Source of the DNA: Andrena cerasifolii
Taxonomy: Eukaryota > Arthropoda > Insecta > Hymenoptera > Andrenidae
Length of the DNA stretch: 64,000 nt
Direction of reading: 5' to 3'
Assembly: GCF_050908995.1 (NCBI RefSeq)
Contig: NC_135129.1
Location: 186,001 to 250,000 of the forward strand
The position numbers were made by a program, and so were the translations under genes. How positions within the stretch are numbered: the first letter of the stretch is position 1; each line of letters opens with the position of its first letter. The notes under the pieces were generated by a model. That model worked only from the letters and a program-made list of their open reading frames with translations. It ran no database searches and was not told where the DNA came from. Below, piece by piece: positions 1 to 14,999 of this stretch.

Positions 1-1829
1 AAACCGATATTGAAAACCAAATATTGAAAAACTGATATTGAAAAACCGATATTGAAAAACCGATATTGAAAAACCTATACCGAAAAACTGATATTGAAAA
101 ACCGATATTGAAACCGATATTAGAACCGATATTGAAAAACCGATATTGAAAAAGCGATATTGAAAAACCGATATTGAAAAACCGATATTGAAAAACAAAT
201 ATTGAAAAACCGATATTGAAAAACCGATATTAAAAAACCGATATTGAAAAACCGATATTGAAAAACCTATATCGAAAAACTGATATTGCAAAACCGATCT
301 TGAAAAACCGATATTGAATCCGATATTAGAACCGATATTCAAAAACCGATATTGAAAAACCGATATTGAAAAACAAATATTGAAAAACTGATATCGAAAA
401 ACTGATATTGAAAAACCGATATTGAGATATCGATATTGAAAAACAAATATTGAAAAACCGATATTGAAAAACCGATATTGAAAAACCGATATTGAAAAAG
501 CGATATTGAAAAACAAATATTGAAAAACCGATATTGAAAAACCGATATTAGGACCGATATTGAAAAACCGATATTAGGACCGATATTGAAAAACCGATAT
601 TAGGACCGATATTGAAAAACCGATATTGAAAAACCGATATTGAATCCGATATTAGAACCGATATTGAAAAACCGATATTGGAGAACAAATATTGAAAAAC
701 TGATATTGAAAAACCGATATTGAAAAACCGATATTGAAAAACCGATATTGAAAAACCGATATTGAAAAACAAATATTGAAAAACTTAAATCGAATCCGAT
801 ATTAGAACCGATATTGAAAAACCGATATTGAAAAACAAATATTGAAAAACCGATATTGGAGAACAAATATCGAAAAACTGATATTGAAAAAGCGATATTG
901 AAAAAGCGATATTGAAAAAGCGATATTGAAAAACCGATATTGAAAAACCGATATTGAAAAACCGGTATTGAAAAACCTATATCGAAAAACTGATATTGCA
1001 AAACCGATATTGAAACCGATATTGAAACACCTATATCGAAAAACAAATATTGAAAAACCGACATTGAAAAACCGATATTGAAAAACCGATATTGAAAAAC
1101 AAATATTGAAAAACTGATATTGCAAAACCGATATTGAAAAACCGATATTGAAAAACTTATATCGAAAAACTGATATTGCAAAACCGATATTGAAAAACCG
1201 ATATTGAAACCGATATTGAAACACCTATATCGAAAAACAAATATTGAAAAACCGATATTGAAAAACCGATATTGAAAAACCGATATTAGGACCGATATTG
1301 AAAAACCGATATTGAAAAACCGATATTGAATCCGATATTAGAACCGATATTGAAAAACCGATATTGAAAAACTGATATTGCAAAACCGATATTCAAAAAC
1401 CGATATTGCAACCGATATTAGAACCGATATTCAAAAACCGATATTGAAAACCAAATATTGAACAACTGATATCAAAAAACTGATATTGAAAAACCGATAT
1501 TGAAAAACAAATATTGAAAAACCGATATTGAAAAACCGATATTAAAAAACCGATATTAGGACCGATATTGAAAAACCGATATTAGGACCGATATTGAAAA
1601 ACCGATATTGAAAAACCGATATTGAATCCGATATTAGAACCGATATTGAAAAACCGATATTGGAGAACAAATATTGAAAAACTGATATTGAAAAACCGAT
1701 ATTGAAAAACCGATATTGAAAACCAAATATTGAAAAACTGATATTGAAAAACCGATATTGAAAAACCGATATTGAAAAACCTATACCGAAAAACTGATAT
1801 TGCAAAACCGATATTGAAAAACCGATATT
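1..1829 (+). repeat. Block a, copy 1
   Basis: This block matches 5379-7165 in variant order: cctataccg, the 12-mer pair at 111, gatcttg near 297, TATCGATA at 428, the 324-bp module at 802 and the phase marker at 1461. The offset drifts from 5378 to 5364, 5338 and 5336. This shows indels of one 14-mer and one 26-bp dimer, plus smaller rearrangements near 1.2 kb. The left edge is the window edge, so the block may be longer. Confidence 0.8.
802..1125 (+). repeat. 324-bp ACCGGT module, copy 1 (full)
   Basis: Order: gaaccgatattg; ccgatattg; caaatattg; ccgatattg; gagaacaaatatcg; ctgatattg; three gcgatattg; two ccgatattg; aaaaaccggtattg (ACCGGT at 961); cctatatcg; ctgatattg; caaaaccgatattg; a 12-mer; aaacacctatatcg; caaatattg; aaaaaccgacattg; two ccgatattg; caaatattg; ctgatattg. 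This order is diagnostic and defines the family. Confidence 0.9.
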
Positions 1830-1914
1830 GAAAAACAAATATTGAGAAACTGATATCGAAAAACTGATATTGAAAAACCGATATTGAAAAACCGATATTG
1901 AAAAACAAATATTG

Positions 1915-2880
1915 AAAAACCGATATTGAAAAACCGATATTGAAAAACCGATATTGAAAAACCGATATTGAAAAACCTGTATCGAAAAACTGATAATGCA
2001 AAACCGATATTGAATCCGATATTAGAACCGATATTGAAAAACCGATATTGAATCCGATATTAGAACCGATATTCAAAAACCGATATTGAATCCGATATTA
2101 GAACCGATATTCAAAAACCGATATTGAAAAACAAATATTGAAAAACTGATATCGAAAAACTGATATTGAAAAACCGATATTGAAAAACAAATATTGAAAA
2201 ACTGATATCGAAAAACTGATATTGAAAAACCGATATTGAAAAAGCGATATTGAAAAACCGATATTGAAAAACAAATATTGAAAAACTGATATCGAAAAAC
2301 TGATATCGAAAAACTGATATTGAAAAACCGATATTGAAAAAGCGATATTGAAAAACCGATATTGAAAAACAAATATTGAAAAACTGATATCGAAAAACTG
2401 ATATTGAAAAACCGATATTGAAAAAGCGATATTGAAAAACCAATATTGAAAAACTTACATCGAAAAACTGATATTGAAAAACCGATATTGAAACCGATAT
2501 TAGAACCGATATTGAAAAACCGATATTGAAAAACAAATATTGAAAAACCGATATTCAAAAACCGATATTCAAAAACCGATATTCAAAAACTGATATTGGA
2601 AAACCGATATTCAAAAACCGATACTGAAACCGATATTAGAACTGATATTCAAAAACCGATATTCAAAAACCGATATTGAAAACCAAATATTGAAAAACTG
2701 ATATCGAAAAATTGATATTGAAAAACCGATATTGAAAAACCGATATTGAATCCGATATTAGAACCGATATTGAAAAACCGATATTGAAAAACAAATATTG
2801 AAAAACCGATATTGAAAAACCGATATTGAAAAACCGATATTAGGACCGATATTGAAAAACCGATATTGAAAAACCGATAT
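1915..2880 (+). repeat. Block b, copy 1
   Basis: Repeated at 13607-14572 (offset 11692). Both share the private monomer aaaaacctgtatcg (1971 and 13663), the attc run and aaaaaccgatactg. Copy 1 has its own changes, gataatg near 1993 and actgatattc near 2641, which I take to be later point mutations. Confidence 0.85.
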
Positions 2881-5378
2881 TGAAAAACCGATATTAGGAC
2901 CGATATTGAAAAACCGATATTGAAAAACCGATATTAGGACCGATATTGAAAAACCGATATTGGAGAACAAATATTGAAAAACTGATATTGAAAAACCGAT
3001 GTTGAAAAACCGATATTGAAAACCAAATATTGAAAAACTGATATTGAAAAACCGATATTGAAAAATCGATATTGAAAAACCTATACCGAAAAACTGATAT
3101 TGCAAAACCGATATTGAAAAACCGATATTGAAAACCAAATATTGAAAAACTGATATCGAAAAATTGATATTGAAAAACCGATATTGAAAAACCGATATTG
3201 AATCCGATATTAGAACCGATATTGAAAAACCGATATTGGAGAACAAATATTGAAAAACTGATATTGAAAAACCGATGTTGAAAAACCGATATTGAAAACC
3301 AAATATTGAAAAACTGATATTGAAAAACCGATATTGAAAAATCGATATTGAAAAACCTATACCGAAAAACTGATATTGCAAAACCGATATTGAAAAACCG
3401 ATATTGAAAAACAAATATTGAAAAACTGATATCGAAAAACTGATATTGCAAAACCGATATTGAAACCGATATTGAAACACCTATATCGAAAAACAAATAT
3501 TGAAAAACCGACATTGAAAAACCGATATTGAAAAACTGATATCGAAAAACTGATATTGAAAAACCGATATTGAAAAAGCGATATTGAAAAACAAATATTG
3601 AAAAACTAATATCGAAAAACTGATATTGAAAAACCGATATTGAAAAAGCGATATTGAAAAACCAATATTGAAAAACTTATATCGAATCCGATATTAGAAC
3701 CGATATTGAAAAACCGATATTGAAAAACAAATATTGAAAAACCGATATTGGAGAACAAATATTGAAAAACTGATATCGAAAAACTGATATTGAAAAACCG
3801 ATATTGAAAAACCTATATCGAAAAACTGATATTGCAAAACCGATATTGAAAAACCGATATTGAATCCGATATTAGAACCGATATTCAAAAACCGATATTG
3901 AATCCGATATTAGAACCGATATTCAAAAACCGATATTGAATCCGATATTAGAACCGATATTCAAAAACCGATATTGGAGGACAAATATTGAAAAACTGAT
4001 ATTGAAAACCCGATATTGAAAAACCGATATTGAAAAACCGATATTGAAAAACCGATATTGAATCCGATATTAGAACCGATATTGAAAAACCGATATTGAA
4101 AAACAAATATTGAAAAACTGATATCGAAAAACTGATATTGAAAAACCAATATTGAAAAACCGATATTGAGAAGCAAATATTGAAAAACCGATATTGAAAA
4201 ACCGATATTGAAAAACCGATATTGAAAAACAAATATTGAAAAACCGATATTGAAAAACCGATATTGAAAAACCGATATTGAAAAACCTATATCGAAAAAC
4301 TGATATTGCAAAACCGATATTGAAAAACCGATATTGAAAAACCGGTATTGGAGAACAAATATTGAAAAACTGATATTGAAAAACCGATATTGAAAAACCG
4401 ATATTGAAAACCAAATATTGAAAAACTGATATTGCAAAACCGATATTGAAAAACCGATATTGAATCCGATATTAGAACCGATATTGAATAACCGATATTG
4501 AATAACCGATATTGAAAAACAAATATTGAAAAACTGATATCGAAAAACTGATATTGAAACACCGATATTGAAAAAGCGATATTGAAAAACAAATATTGAA
4601 AAACTAATATCGAAAAACTGATATTGAAAAACCGATATTGAAAAAGCGATATTGAAAAACCAATATTGAAAAACTTATATCGAATCCGATATTAGAACCG
4701 ATATTGAAAAACCGATATTGAAAAACAAATATTGAAAAACCCATATTGGAGAACAAATATTGAAAAACTGATATCGAAAAACTGATATTGAAAAACCGAT
4801 ATTGAAAAACCTATATCGAAAAACTGATATTGCAAAACCGATATTGAAAAACCGATATTGAATCCGATATTAGAACCGATATTCAAAAACCGATATTGGA
4901 GGACAAATATTGAAAAACTGATATTGAAAACCCGATATTGAAAAACCGATATTGAAAAACCGATATTGAAAAACCGATATTGAAAAACCGATATTGAAAA
5001 ACCGATATTGAATCCGATATTAGAACCGATATTGAAAAACCGATATTGAAAAACAAATATTGAAAAACTGATATCGAAAAACTGATATTGAAAAACCAAT
5101 ATTGAAAAACCGATATTGAGAAGCAAATATTGAAAAACCGATATTGAAAAACCGATATTGAAAAACCGATATTGAAAAACAAATATTGAAAAACCGATAT
5201 TGAAAAACCGATATTGAAAAACCGATATTAGGACCGATATTGAAAAACCGATATTAGGACCGATATTGAAAAACCGATATTGAAAAACCGATATTGAATC
5301 CGATATTAGAACCGATATTGAAAAACCGATATTGGAGAACAAATATTGAAAAACTGATATTGAAAAACCGATATTGAA

Positions 5379-7165
5379 AAACCGATATTGAAAACCAAAT
5401 ATTGAAAAACTGATATTGAAAAACCGATATTGAAAAACCGATATTGAAAAACCTATACCGAAAAACTGATATTGAAAAACCGATATTGAAACCGATATTA
5501 GAACCGATATTGAAAAACCGATATTGAAAAAGCGATATTGAAAAACCGATATTGAAAAACCGATATTGAAAAACAAATATTGAAAAACCGATATTAAAAA
5601 ACCGATATTGAAAAACCGATATTGAAAAACCTATATCGAAAAACTGATATTGCAAAACCGATCTTGAAAAACCGATATTGAATCCGATATTAGAACCGAT
5701 ATTCAAAAACCGATATTGAAAAACCGATATTGAAAAACAAATATTGAAAAACTGATATCGAAAAACTGATATTGAAAAACCGATATTGAAATATCGATAT
5801 TGAAAAACAAATATTGAGAAACCGATATTGAAAAACCGATATTGAAAAACCGATATTGAAAAAGCGATATTGAAAAACAAATATTGAAAAACCGATATTG
5901 AAAAACCGATATTAGGACCGATATTGAAAAACCGATATTAGGACCGATATTGAAAAACCGATATTGAAAAACCGATATTGAATCCGATATTAGAACCGAT
6001 ATTGAAAAACCGATATTGGAGAACAAATATTGAAAAACTGATATTGAAAAACCGATATTGAAAAACCGATATTGAAAAACCGATATTGAAAAAGCGATAT
6101 TGAAAAACAAATATTGAAAAACTTAAATCGAATCCGATATTAGAACCGATATTGAAAAACCGATATTGAAAAACAAATATTGAAAAACCGATATTGGAGA
6201 ACAAATATCGAAAAACTGATATTGAAAAAGCGATATTGAAAAAGCGATATTGAAAAAGCGATATTGAAAAACCGATATTGAAAAACCGATATTGAAAAAC
6301 CGGTATTGAAAAACCTATATCGAAAAACTGATATTGCAAAACCGATATTGAAACCGATATTGAAACACCTATATCGAAAAACAAATATTGAAAAACCGAC
6401 ATTGAAAAACCGATATTGAAAAACCGATATTGAAAAACAAATATTGAAAAACTGATATTGCAAAACCGATATTGAAAAACCGATATTGAAAAACTTATAT
6501 CGAAAAACTGATATTGCAAAACCGATATTGAAAAACCGATATTGAAACCGATATTGAAAAACCGATATTAGGACCGATATTGAAAAACCGATATTGAAAA
6601 ACCGATATTGAAAAACCGATATTAGGACCGATATTGAAAAACCGATATTGAAAAACCGATATTGAATCCGATATTAGAACCGATATTGAAAAACCGATAT
6701 TGAAAAACTGATATTGCAAAACCGATATTCAAAAACCGATATTGCAACCGATATTAGAACCGATATTCAAAAACCGATATTGAAAACCAAATATTGAACA
6801 ACTGATATCAAAAAACTGATATTGAAAAACCGATATTCAAAAACAAATATTGAAAAACCGATATTGAAAAACCGATATTAAAAAACCGATATTAGGACCG
6901 ATATTGAAAAACCGATATTAGGACCGATATTGAAAAACCGATATTGAAAAACCGATATTGAATCCGATATTAGAACCGATATTGAAAAACCGATATTGGA
7001 GAACAAATATTGAAAAACTGATATTGAAAAACCGATATTGAAAAACCGATATTGAAAACCAAATATTGAAAAACTGATATTGAAAAACCGATATTGAAAA
7101 ACCGATATTGAAAAACCTATACCGAAAAACTGATATTGCAAAACCGATATTGAAAAACCGATATT
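5379..7165 (+). repeat. Block a, copy 2
   Basis: Second copy of the block at 1-1829. It has two rather than three copies of the 26-bp dimer (aaaaaccgatatta plus ggaccgatattg) just before the 324-bp module. It diverges near 7166, where aaaaagcgatattg replaces aaaaacaaatattg. Confidence 0.8.
6140..6463 (+). repeat. 324-bp ACCGGT module, copy 2 (full)
   Basis: Lies 5338 bp after copy 1, inside block a copy 2. Like copy 1 it is preceded by the unusual cttaaatcg, where later copies have cttatatcg. Confidence 0.9.
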
Positions 7166-8445
7166 GAAAAAGCGATATTGAAAAACCAATATTGAAAAAC
7201 TTACATCGAAAAACTGATATTGAAAAACCGATATTGAAACCGATATTAGAACCGATATTGAAAAACTGATATCGAAAAACTGATATTGAAAAACCGATAT
7301 TGAAAAAGCGATATTGAAAAACCGATATTGAAAAACAAATATTGAAAAACTGATATCGAAAAACTGATATCGAAAAACTGATATTGAAAAAGCGATATTG
7401 AAAAAGCGATATTGAAAAACCGATATTGAAAAACAAATATTGAAAAACTGATATCGAAAAACTGATATTGAAAAAGCGATATTGAAAAAGCGATATTGAA
7501 AAACCAATATTGAAAAACTTACATCGAAAAACTGATATTGAAAAACCGATATTGAAACCGATATTAGAACCGATATTGAAAAACCGATATTGAAAAACAA
7601 ATATTGAAAAAACGATATCGAAAAACTGATATTGAAAAACCGATATTGAAATATCGATATTGAAAAACAAATATTGAAAAACCGATATTGAAAAACCGAT
7701 ATTGAAAAACCGATATTGAAAAAGCGATATTGAAAAACAAATATTGAAAAACCGATATTGAAAAACCGATATTAGGACCGATATTGAAAAACCGATATTA
7801 GGACCGATATTGAAAAACCGATATTGAAAAACCGATATTGAATCCGATATTAGAACCGATATTGAAAAACCGATATTGGAGAACAAATATTGAAAAACTG
7901 ATATTGAAAAACCGATATTGAGAAACCGATATTGAAAAACCGATATTGAAAAAGCGATATTGAAAAACAAATATTGAAAAGCTTATATCGAATCCGATAT
8001 TAGAACCGATATTGAAAAACCGATATTGAAAAACAAATATTGAAAAACCGATATTGGAGAACAAATATCGAAAAACTGATATTGAAAAAGCGATATTGAA
8101 AAAGCGATATTGAAAAACCGATATTGAAAAACCGATATTAGGACCGATATTGAAAAACCGATATTGAAAAACCGATATTGAAAAAGCGATATTGAAAAAC
8201 AAATATTGAAAAACTTAAATCGAATCCGATATTAGAACCGATATTGAAAAACCGATATTGAAAAACAAATATTGAAAAACCGATATTGGAGAACAAATAT
8301 CGAAAAACTGATATTGAAAAAGCGATATTGAAAAACCGATATTGAAAAACCGATATTAGGACCGATATCGAAAAACTGATATTGAAAAAGCGATATTGAA
8401 AAAGCGATATTGAAAAAGCGATATTGAAAAACCGATATTGAAAAA

Positions 8446-8708
8446 CCGATATTGAAAAACCGATATTGAAAAACAAATATTGAAAAACCGATATTGGAGA
8501 ACAAATATCGAAAAACTGATATTGAAAAAGCGATATTGACAAAGCGATATTGAAAAAGCGATATTGAAAAACCGATATTGAAAAACCGATATTGAAAAAC
8601 CGGTATTGAAAAACCTATATCGAAAAACTGATATTGCAAAACCGATATTGAAACCGATATTGAAACACCTATATCGAAAAACAAATATTGAAAAACCGAC
8701 ATTGAAAA
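8446..8708 (+). repeat. ACCGGT module, truncated copy
   Basis: Matches the module from its second unit to gacattg, then breaks into gcgatattg at about 8706. It also has attgacaaagcg near 8535, a private change in the second gcgatattg. This is the last ACCGGT before a 20-kb gap. Confidence 0.8.
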
Positions 8709-9545
8709 AGCGATATTGAAAAACCGATATTGAAAAACAAATATTGAAAAACTGATATCGAAAAACTGATATCGAAAAACTGATATTGAAAAACCGATAT
8801 TGAAAAAGCGATATTGAAAAACCGATATTGAAAAACAAATATTGAAAAACTGATATCGAAAAACTGATATTGAAAAAGCGATATTGAAAAAGCGATATTG
8901 AAAAACCAATATTGAAAAACTTACATCGAAAAACTGATATTGAAAAACCGATATTGAAACCGATATTAGAACCGATATTGAAAAACCGATATTGAAAAAC
9001 AAATATTGAAAAAACGATATTCAAAAACCGATATTCAAAAACCGATATTCAAAAACTGATATTGGAAAACCGATATTCAAAAACCGATACTGAAACCGAT
9101 ATTAGAACCGATATTCAAAAACCGATATTCAAAAACCGATATTGAAAACCAAATATTGAAAAACTGATATCGAAAAATTGATATTGAAAAACCGATATTG
9201 AAAAACCGATATTGAATCCGATATTAGAACCGATATTGAAAAACCGATATTGAAAAACAAATATTGAAAAACCGATATTGAAAAACCGATATTGAAAAAC
9301 CGATATTAGGACCGATATTGAAAAACCGATATTGAAAAACCGATATTAGGACCGATATTGAAAAACCGATATTGGAGAACAAATATTGAAAAACTGATAT
9401 TGAAAAACCGATGTTGAAAAACCGATATTGAAAACCAAATATTGAAAAACTGATATTGAAAAACCGATATTGAAAAATCGATATTGAAAAACCTATATTG
9501 AAAAACTGATATCGAAAAACTGATATTGCAAAACCGATATTGAAA

Positions 9546-10388
9546 CCGATATTGAAACACCTATATCGAAAAACAAATATTGAAAAACCGACATTGAAAA
9601 ACCGATATTGAAAAACTGATATCGAAAAACTGATATTGAAAAACCGATATTGAAAAAGCGATATTGAAAAACAAATATTGAAAAACTAATATCGAAAAAC
9701 TGATATTGAAAAACCGATATTGAAAAAGCGATATTGAAAAACTAATATTGAAAAACTTATATCGAATCCGATATTAGAACCGATATTGAAAAACCGATAT
9801 TGAAAAACAAATATTGAAAAACCGATATTGGAGAACAAATATTGAAAAACTGATATCGAAAAACTGATATTGAAAAACCGATATTGAAAAACCTATATCG
9901 AAAAACTGATATTGCAAAACCGATATTGAAAAACCGATATTGAATCCGATATTAGAACCGATATTCAAAAACCGATATTGGAGGACAAATATTGAAAAAC
10001 TGATATTGAAAACCCGATATTGAAAAACCGATATTGAAAAACCGATATTGAAAAACCGATATTGAATCCGATATTAGAACCGATATTGAAAAACCGATAT
10101 TGGAGAACAAATATTGAAAAACTGATATTGAAAAACCGATATTGAAAAACCGATATTGAAACCGATATTGAAAAACCTATATCGAAACACAAATATTGAA
10201 AAACCGACATTGAAAAACCGATATTGAAAAACCGATATTGAAAAACCTATATCGAAAAACTGATATTGCAAAACCGATATTGAAAAACCGATATTGAATC
10301 CGATATTAGAACCGATATTGAAAAACCGATATTGAAAAACCGATATTGAAAAACAAATATTGAAAAACCGATATTGAAAAACCGATAT
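9546..10388 (+). repeat. Block c, copy 1
   Basis: About 843 bp, repeated at 15000-15842 (offset 5454). Private variants shared by both copies include aaaaactaatattg near 9735, aaaacccgatattg, the ggaggac form at about 9981 and cgaaacacaaatattg near 10190. Their identical order makes independent origin implausible. Confidence 0.88.
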
Positions 10389-13170
10389 TGAATCCGATAT
10401 TAGAACCGATATTGAAAAACCGATATTGGAGAACAAATATTGAAAAACTGATATTGAAAAACCGATATTGAAAAACCGATATTGAAAACCAAATATTGAA
10501 AAACTGATATTGAAAAACCGATATTGAAAAACCGATATTGAAAAACCTATACCGAAAAACTCATATTGAAAAACCGATATTGAAACTGATATTAGAACCG
10601 ATATTGAAAAACCGATATTGAAAAAGCGATATTGAAAAACTGATATTGAAAAACCGATATTGAAATATCGATATTGAAAAACAAATATTGAAAAACCGAT
10701 ATTGAAAAACCGATATTGAAAAACCGATATTGAAAAAGCGATATTGAAAAACAAATATTGAAAAACCGATATTGAAAAACCGATATTAGGACCGATATTG
10801 AAAAACCGATATTAGGACCGATATTGAAAAACCGATATTGAAAAACCGATATTGAATCCGATATTAGAACCGATATTGAAAAACCGATATTGGAGAACAA
10901 ATATTGAAAAACTGATATTGAAAAACCGATATTGAGAAACCGATATTGAAAAACCGATATTGAAAAAGCGATATTGAAAAACAAATATTGAAAAACTTAT
11001 ATCGAATCCGATATTAGAACCGATATTGAAAAACCGATATTGAAAAACAAATATTGAAAAACCGATATTGGAGAACAAATATCGAAAAACTGATATTGAA
11101 AAAGCGATATTGAAAAAGCGATATTGAAAAACCGATATTGAAAAACCGATATTAGGACCGATATTGAAAAACCGATATTGAAAAACCGATATTGAAAAAC
11201 CGATATTAGGACCGATATTGAAAAACCGATATTGAAAAACCGATATTGAATCCGATATTAGAACCGATATTGAAAAACCGATATTGAAAAACTGATATTG
11301 CAAAACCGATATTCAAAAACCGATATTGCAACCGATATTAGAACCGATATTCAAAAACCGATATTGAAAACCAAATATTGAACAACTGATATCAAAAAAC
11401 TGATATTGAAAAACCGATATTGAAAAACCGATATTGAAAAACCGATATTGAAAAACAAATATTGAAAAACCGATATTGAAAAACCGATATTGAATCCGAT
11501 ATTAGAACCGATATTGAAAAACCGATATTGGAGAACAAATATTGAAAAACTGATATTGAAAAACCGATATTGAAAAACCGATATTGAAAACCAAATATTG
11601 AAAAACTGATATTGAAAAACCGATATTGAAAAACCGATATTGAAAAACCTATACCGAAAAACTCATATTGAAAAACCGATATTGAAACTGATATTAGAAC
11701 CGATATTGAAAAACCGATATTGAAAAAGCGATATTGAAAAACCGATATTGAAAAACCGATATTGAAAAACAAATATTGAAAAACCGATATTGAAAAACCG
11801 ATATTAAAAAACCGATATTGAAAAACCGATATTGAAAAACCTATATCGAAAAACTGATATTGCAAAACCGATCTTGAAAAACCGATATTGAATCCGATAT
11901 TAGAACCGATATTCAAAAACCGATATTGAAAAACCGATATTGAAAAACAAATATTGAAAAACTGATATCGAAAAACTGATATTGAAAAACCGATATTGAA
12001 ATATCGATATTGAAAAACAAATATTGAAAAACCGATATTGAAAAACCGATATTGAAAAACCGATATTGAAAAAGCGATATTGAAAAACAAATATTGAAAA
12101 ACCGATATTGAAAAACCTATATTAGGACCGATATTGAAAAACCGATATTAGGACCGATATTGAAAAACCGATATTGAAAAACCGATATTGAATCCGATAT
12201 TAGAACCGATATTGAAAAACCGATATTGGAGAACAAATATTGAAAAACTGATATTGAAAAACCGATATTGAGAAACCGATATTGAAAAACCGATATTGAA
12301 AAAGCGATATTGAAAAACAAATATTGAAAAACTTATATCGAATCCGATATTAGAACCGATATTGAAAAACCGATATTGAAAAACAAATATTGAAAAACCG
12401 ATATTGGAGAACAAATATCGAAAAACTGATATTGAAAAAGCGATATTGAAAAAGCGATATTGAAAAACCGATATTGAAAAACCGATATTAGGACCGATAT
12501 TGAAAAACCGATATTGAAAAACCGATATTGAAAAACCGATATTAGGACCGATATTGAAAAACCGATATTGAAAAACCGATATTGAATCCGATATTAGAAC
12601 CGATATTGAAAAACCGATATTGAAAAACTGATATTGCAAAACCGATATTCAAAAACCGATATTGCAACCGATATTAGAATCGATATTCAAAAACCGATAT
12701 TGAAAACCAAATATTGAACAACTGATATCAAAAACCTGATATTGAAAAACCGATATTGAAAAACAAATATTGAAAAACCGATATTGAAAAACCGATATTG
12801 AAAAACCGATATTAGGACCGATATTGAAAAACCGATATTAGGACCGATATTGAAAAACCGATATTGAAAAACAAATATTGAAAAACTGATATCGAAAAAC
12901 TGATATTGAAAAACCGATATTGAAAAACAAATATTGAAAAACTGATATCGAAAAACTGATATTGAAAAAGCGATATTGAAAAACCGATATTGAAAAACAA
13001 ATATTGAAAAACTGATATCGAAAAACTGATATCGAAAAACTGATATTGAAAAACCGATATTGAAAAAGCGATATTGAAAAACCGATATTGAAAAACAAAT
13101 ATTGAAAAACTGATATCGAAAAACTGATATTGAAAAACCGATATTGAAAAAGCGATATTGAAAAACCAAT

Positions 13171-13400
13171 ATTGAAAAACTTACATCGAAAAACTGATAT
13201 TGAAAAACCGATATTGAAACCGATATTAGAACCGATATTGAAAAACCGATATTGAAAAACAAATATTGAGAAACCGATATTCAAAAACCGATATTCAAAA
13301 ACCGATATTCAAAAACTGATATTGGAAAACCGATATTCAAAAACCGATACTGAAACCGATATTAGAACCGATATTCAAAAACCGATATTCAAAAACCGAT
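13171..13400 (+). repeat. 230-bp local tandem duplication, unit 1
   Basis: The unit runs from a cttacatcg monomer through the attc run to aaaaaccgatactg and is followed at once by a second copy. The length of 230 bp is a mix of 14- and 12-mers, not a multiple of 14. Unit 1 differs in attgagaaacc near 13268. Confidence 0.88.
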
Positions 13401-13619
13401 ATTGAAAAACTTACATCGAAAAACTGATATTGAAAAACCGATATTGAAACCGATATTAGAACCGATATTGAAAAACCGATATTGAAAAACAAATATTGAA
13501 AAACCGATATTCAAAAACCGATATTCAAAAACCGATATTCAAAAACTGATATTGGAAAACCGATATTCAAAAACCGATACTGAAACCGATATTAGAACCG
13601 ATATTCAAAAACCGATATT
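13401..13619 (+). repeat. 230-bp local tandem duplication, unit 2
   Basis: Direct continuation of unit 1 with the same order of variants. The match ends about 11 bases short of a full unit, where attc changes to attg and block b begins. Confidence 0.85.
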
Positions 13620-14572
13620 GAAAAACCGATATTGAAAAACCGATATTGAAAAACCGATATTGAAAAACCTGTATCGAAAAACTGATATTGCAAAACCGAT
13701 ATTGAATCCGATATTAGAACCGATATTGAAAAACCGATATTGAATCCGATATTAGAACCGATATTCAAAAACCGATATTGAATCCGATATTAGAACCGAT
13801 ATTCAAAAACCGATATTGAAAAACAAATATTGAAAAACTGATATCGAAAAACTGATATTGAAAAACCGATATTGAAAAACAAATATTGAAAAACTGATAT
13901 CGAAAAACTGATATTGAAAAACCGATATTGAAAAAGCGATATTGAAAAACCGATATTGAAAAACAAATATTGAAAAACTGATATCGAAAAACTGATATCG
14001 AAAAACTGATATTGAAAAACCGATATTGAAAAAGCGATATTGAAAAACCGATATTGAAAAACAAATATTGAAAAACTGATATCGAAAAACTGATATTGAA
14101 AAACCGATATTGAAAAAGCGATATTGAAAAACCAATATTGAAAAACTTACATCGAAAAACTGATATTGAAAAACCGATATTGAAACCGATATTAGAACCG
14201 ATATTGAAAAACCGATATTGAAAAACAAATATTGAAAAACCGATATTCAAAAACCGATATTCAAAAACCGATATTCAAAAACTGATATTGGAAAACCGAT
14301 ATTCAAAAACCGATACTGAAACCGATATTAGAACCGATATTCAAAAACCGATATTCAAAAACCGATATTGAAAACCAAATATTGAAAAACTGATATCGAA
14401 AAATTGATATTGAAAAACCGATATTGAAAAACCGATATTGAATCCGATATTAGAACCGATATTGAAAAACCGATATTGAAAAACAAATATTGAAAAACCG
14501 ATATTGAAAAACCGATATTGAAAAACCGATATTAGGACCGATATTGAAAAACCGATATTGAAAAACCGATAT
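13607..14572 (+). repeat. Block b, copy 2
   Basis: Partner of 1915-2880 across 11.7 kb. It begins directly after the 230-bp local duplication and keeps the consensus base at the two positions where copy 1 is mutated. Confidence 0.85.
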
Positions 14573-14999
14573 TAGGACCGATATTGAAAAACCGATATTG
14601 GAGAACAAATATTGAAAAACTGATATTGAAAAACCGATGTTGAAAAACCGATATTGAAAACCAAATATTGAAAAACTGATATTGAAAAACCGATATTGAA
14701 AAATCGATATTGAAAAACCTATATTGAAAAACTGATATCGAAAAACTGATATTGCAAAACCGATATTGAAACCGATATTAGAACCGATATTGAAAAACCG
14801 ATATTGAAAAAGCGATATTGAAAAACCGATATTGAAAAACCGATATTGAAAAACAAATATTGAAAAACCGATATTCAAAAACCGATATTCAAAAACCGAT
14901 ATTCAAAAACTGATATTGGAAAACCGATATTCAAAAACCGATACTGAAACCGATATTAGAACCGATATTCAAAAACCGATATTGAATCCGATATTAGAA

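Larger units (their letters stand above)
1..8708 (+). repeat. Array domain A (ACCGGT-bearing)
   Basis: This left-hand domain contains the variant aaaaaccggtattg (at 961, 4341, 6299 and 8599 for the ACCGGT hexamer) and two gatgttg monomers near 3.0 and 3.3 kb. Its first 1.8 kb is repeated from 5379. The left edge is the window edge. The right edge is set where the last ACCGGT module of this part breaks off, so it is approximate. Confidence 0.7.

Noticed and set aside
428..435. TATCGATA sites as promoters
   Set aside because: They arise from a single monomer variant carried along by block duplication and lie next to no gene, so I list them only as dispersed palindromes.
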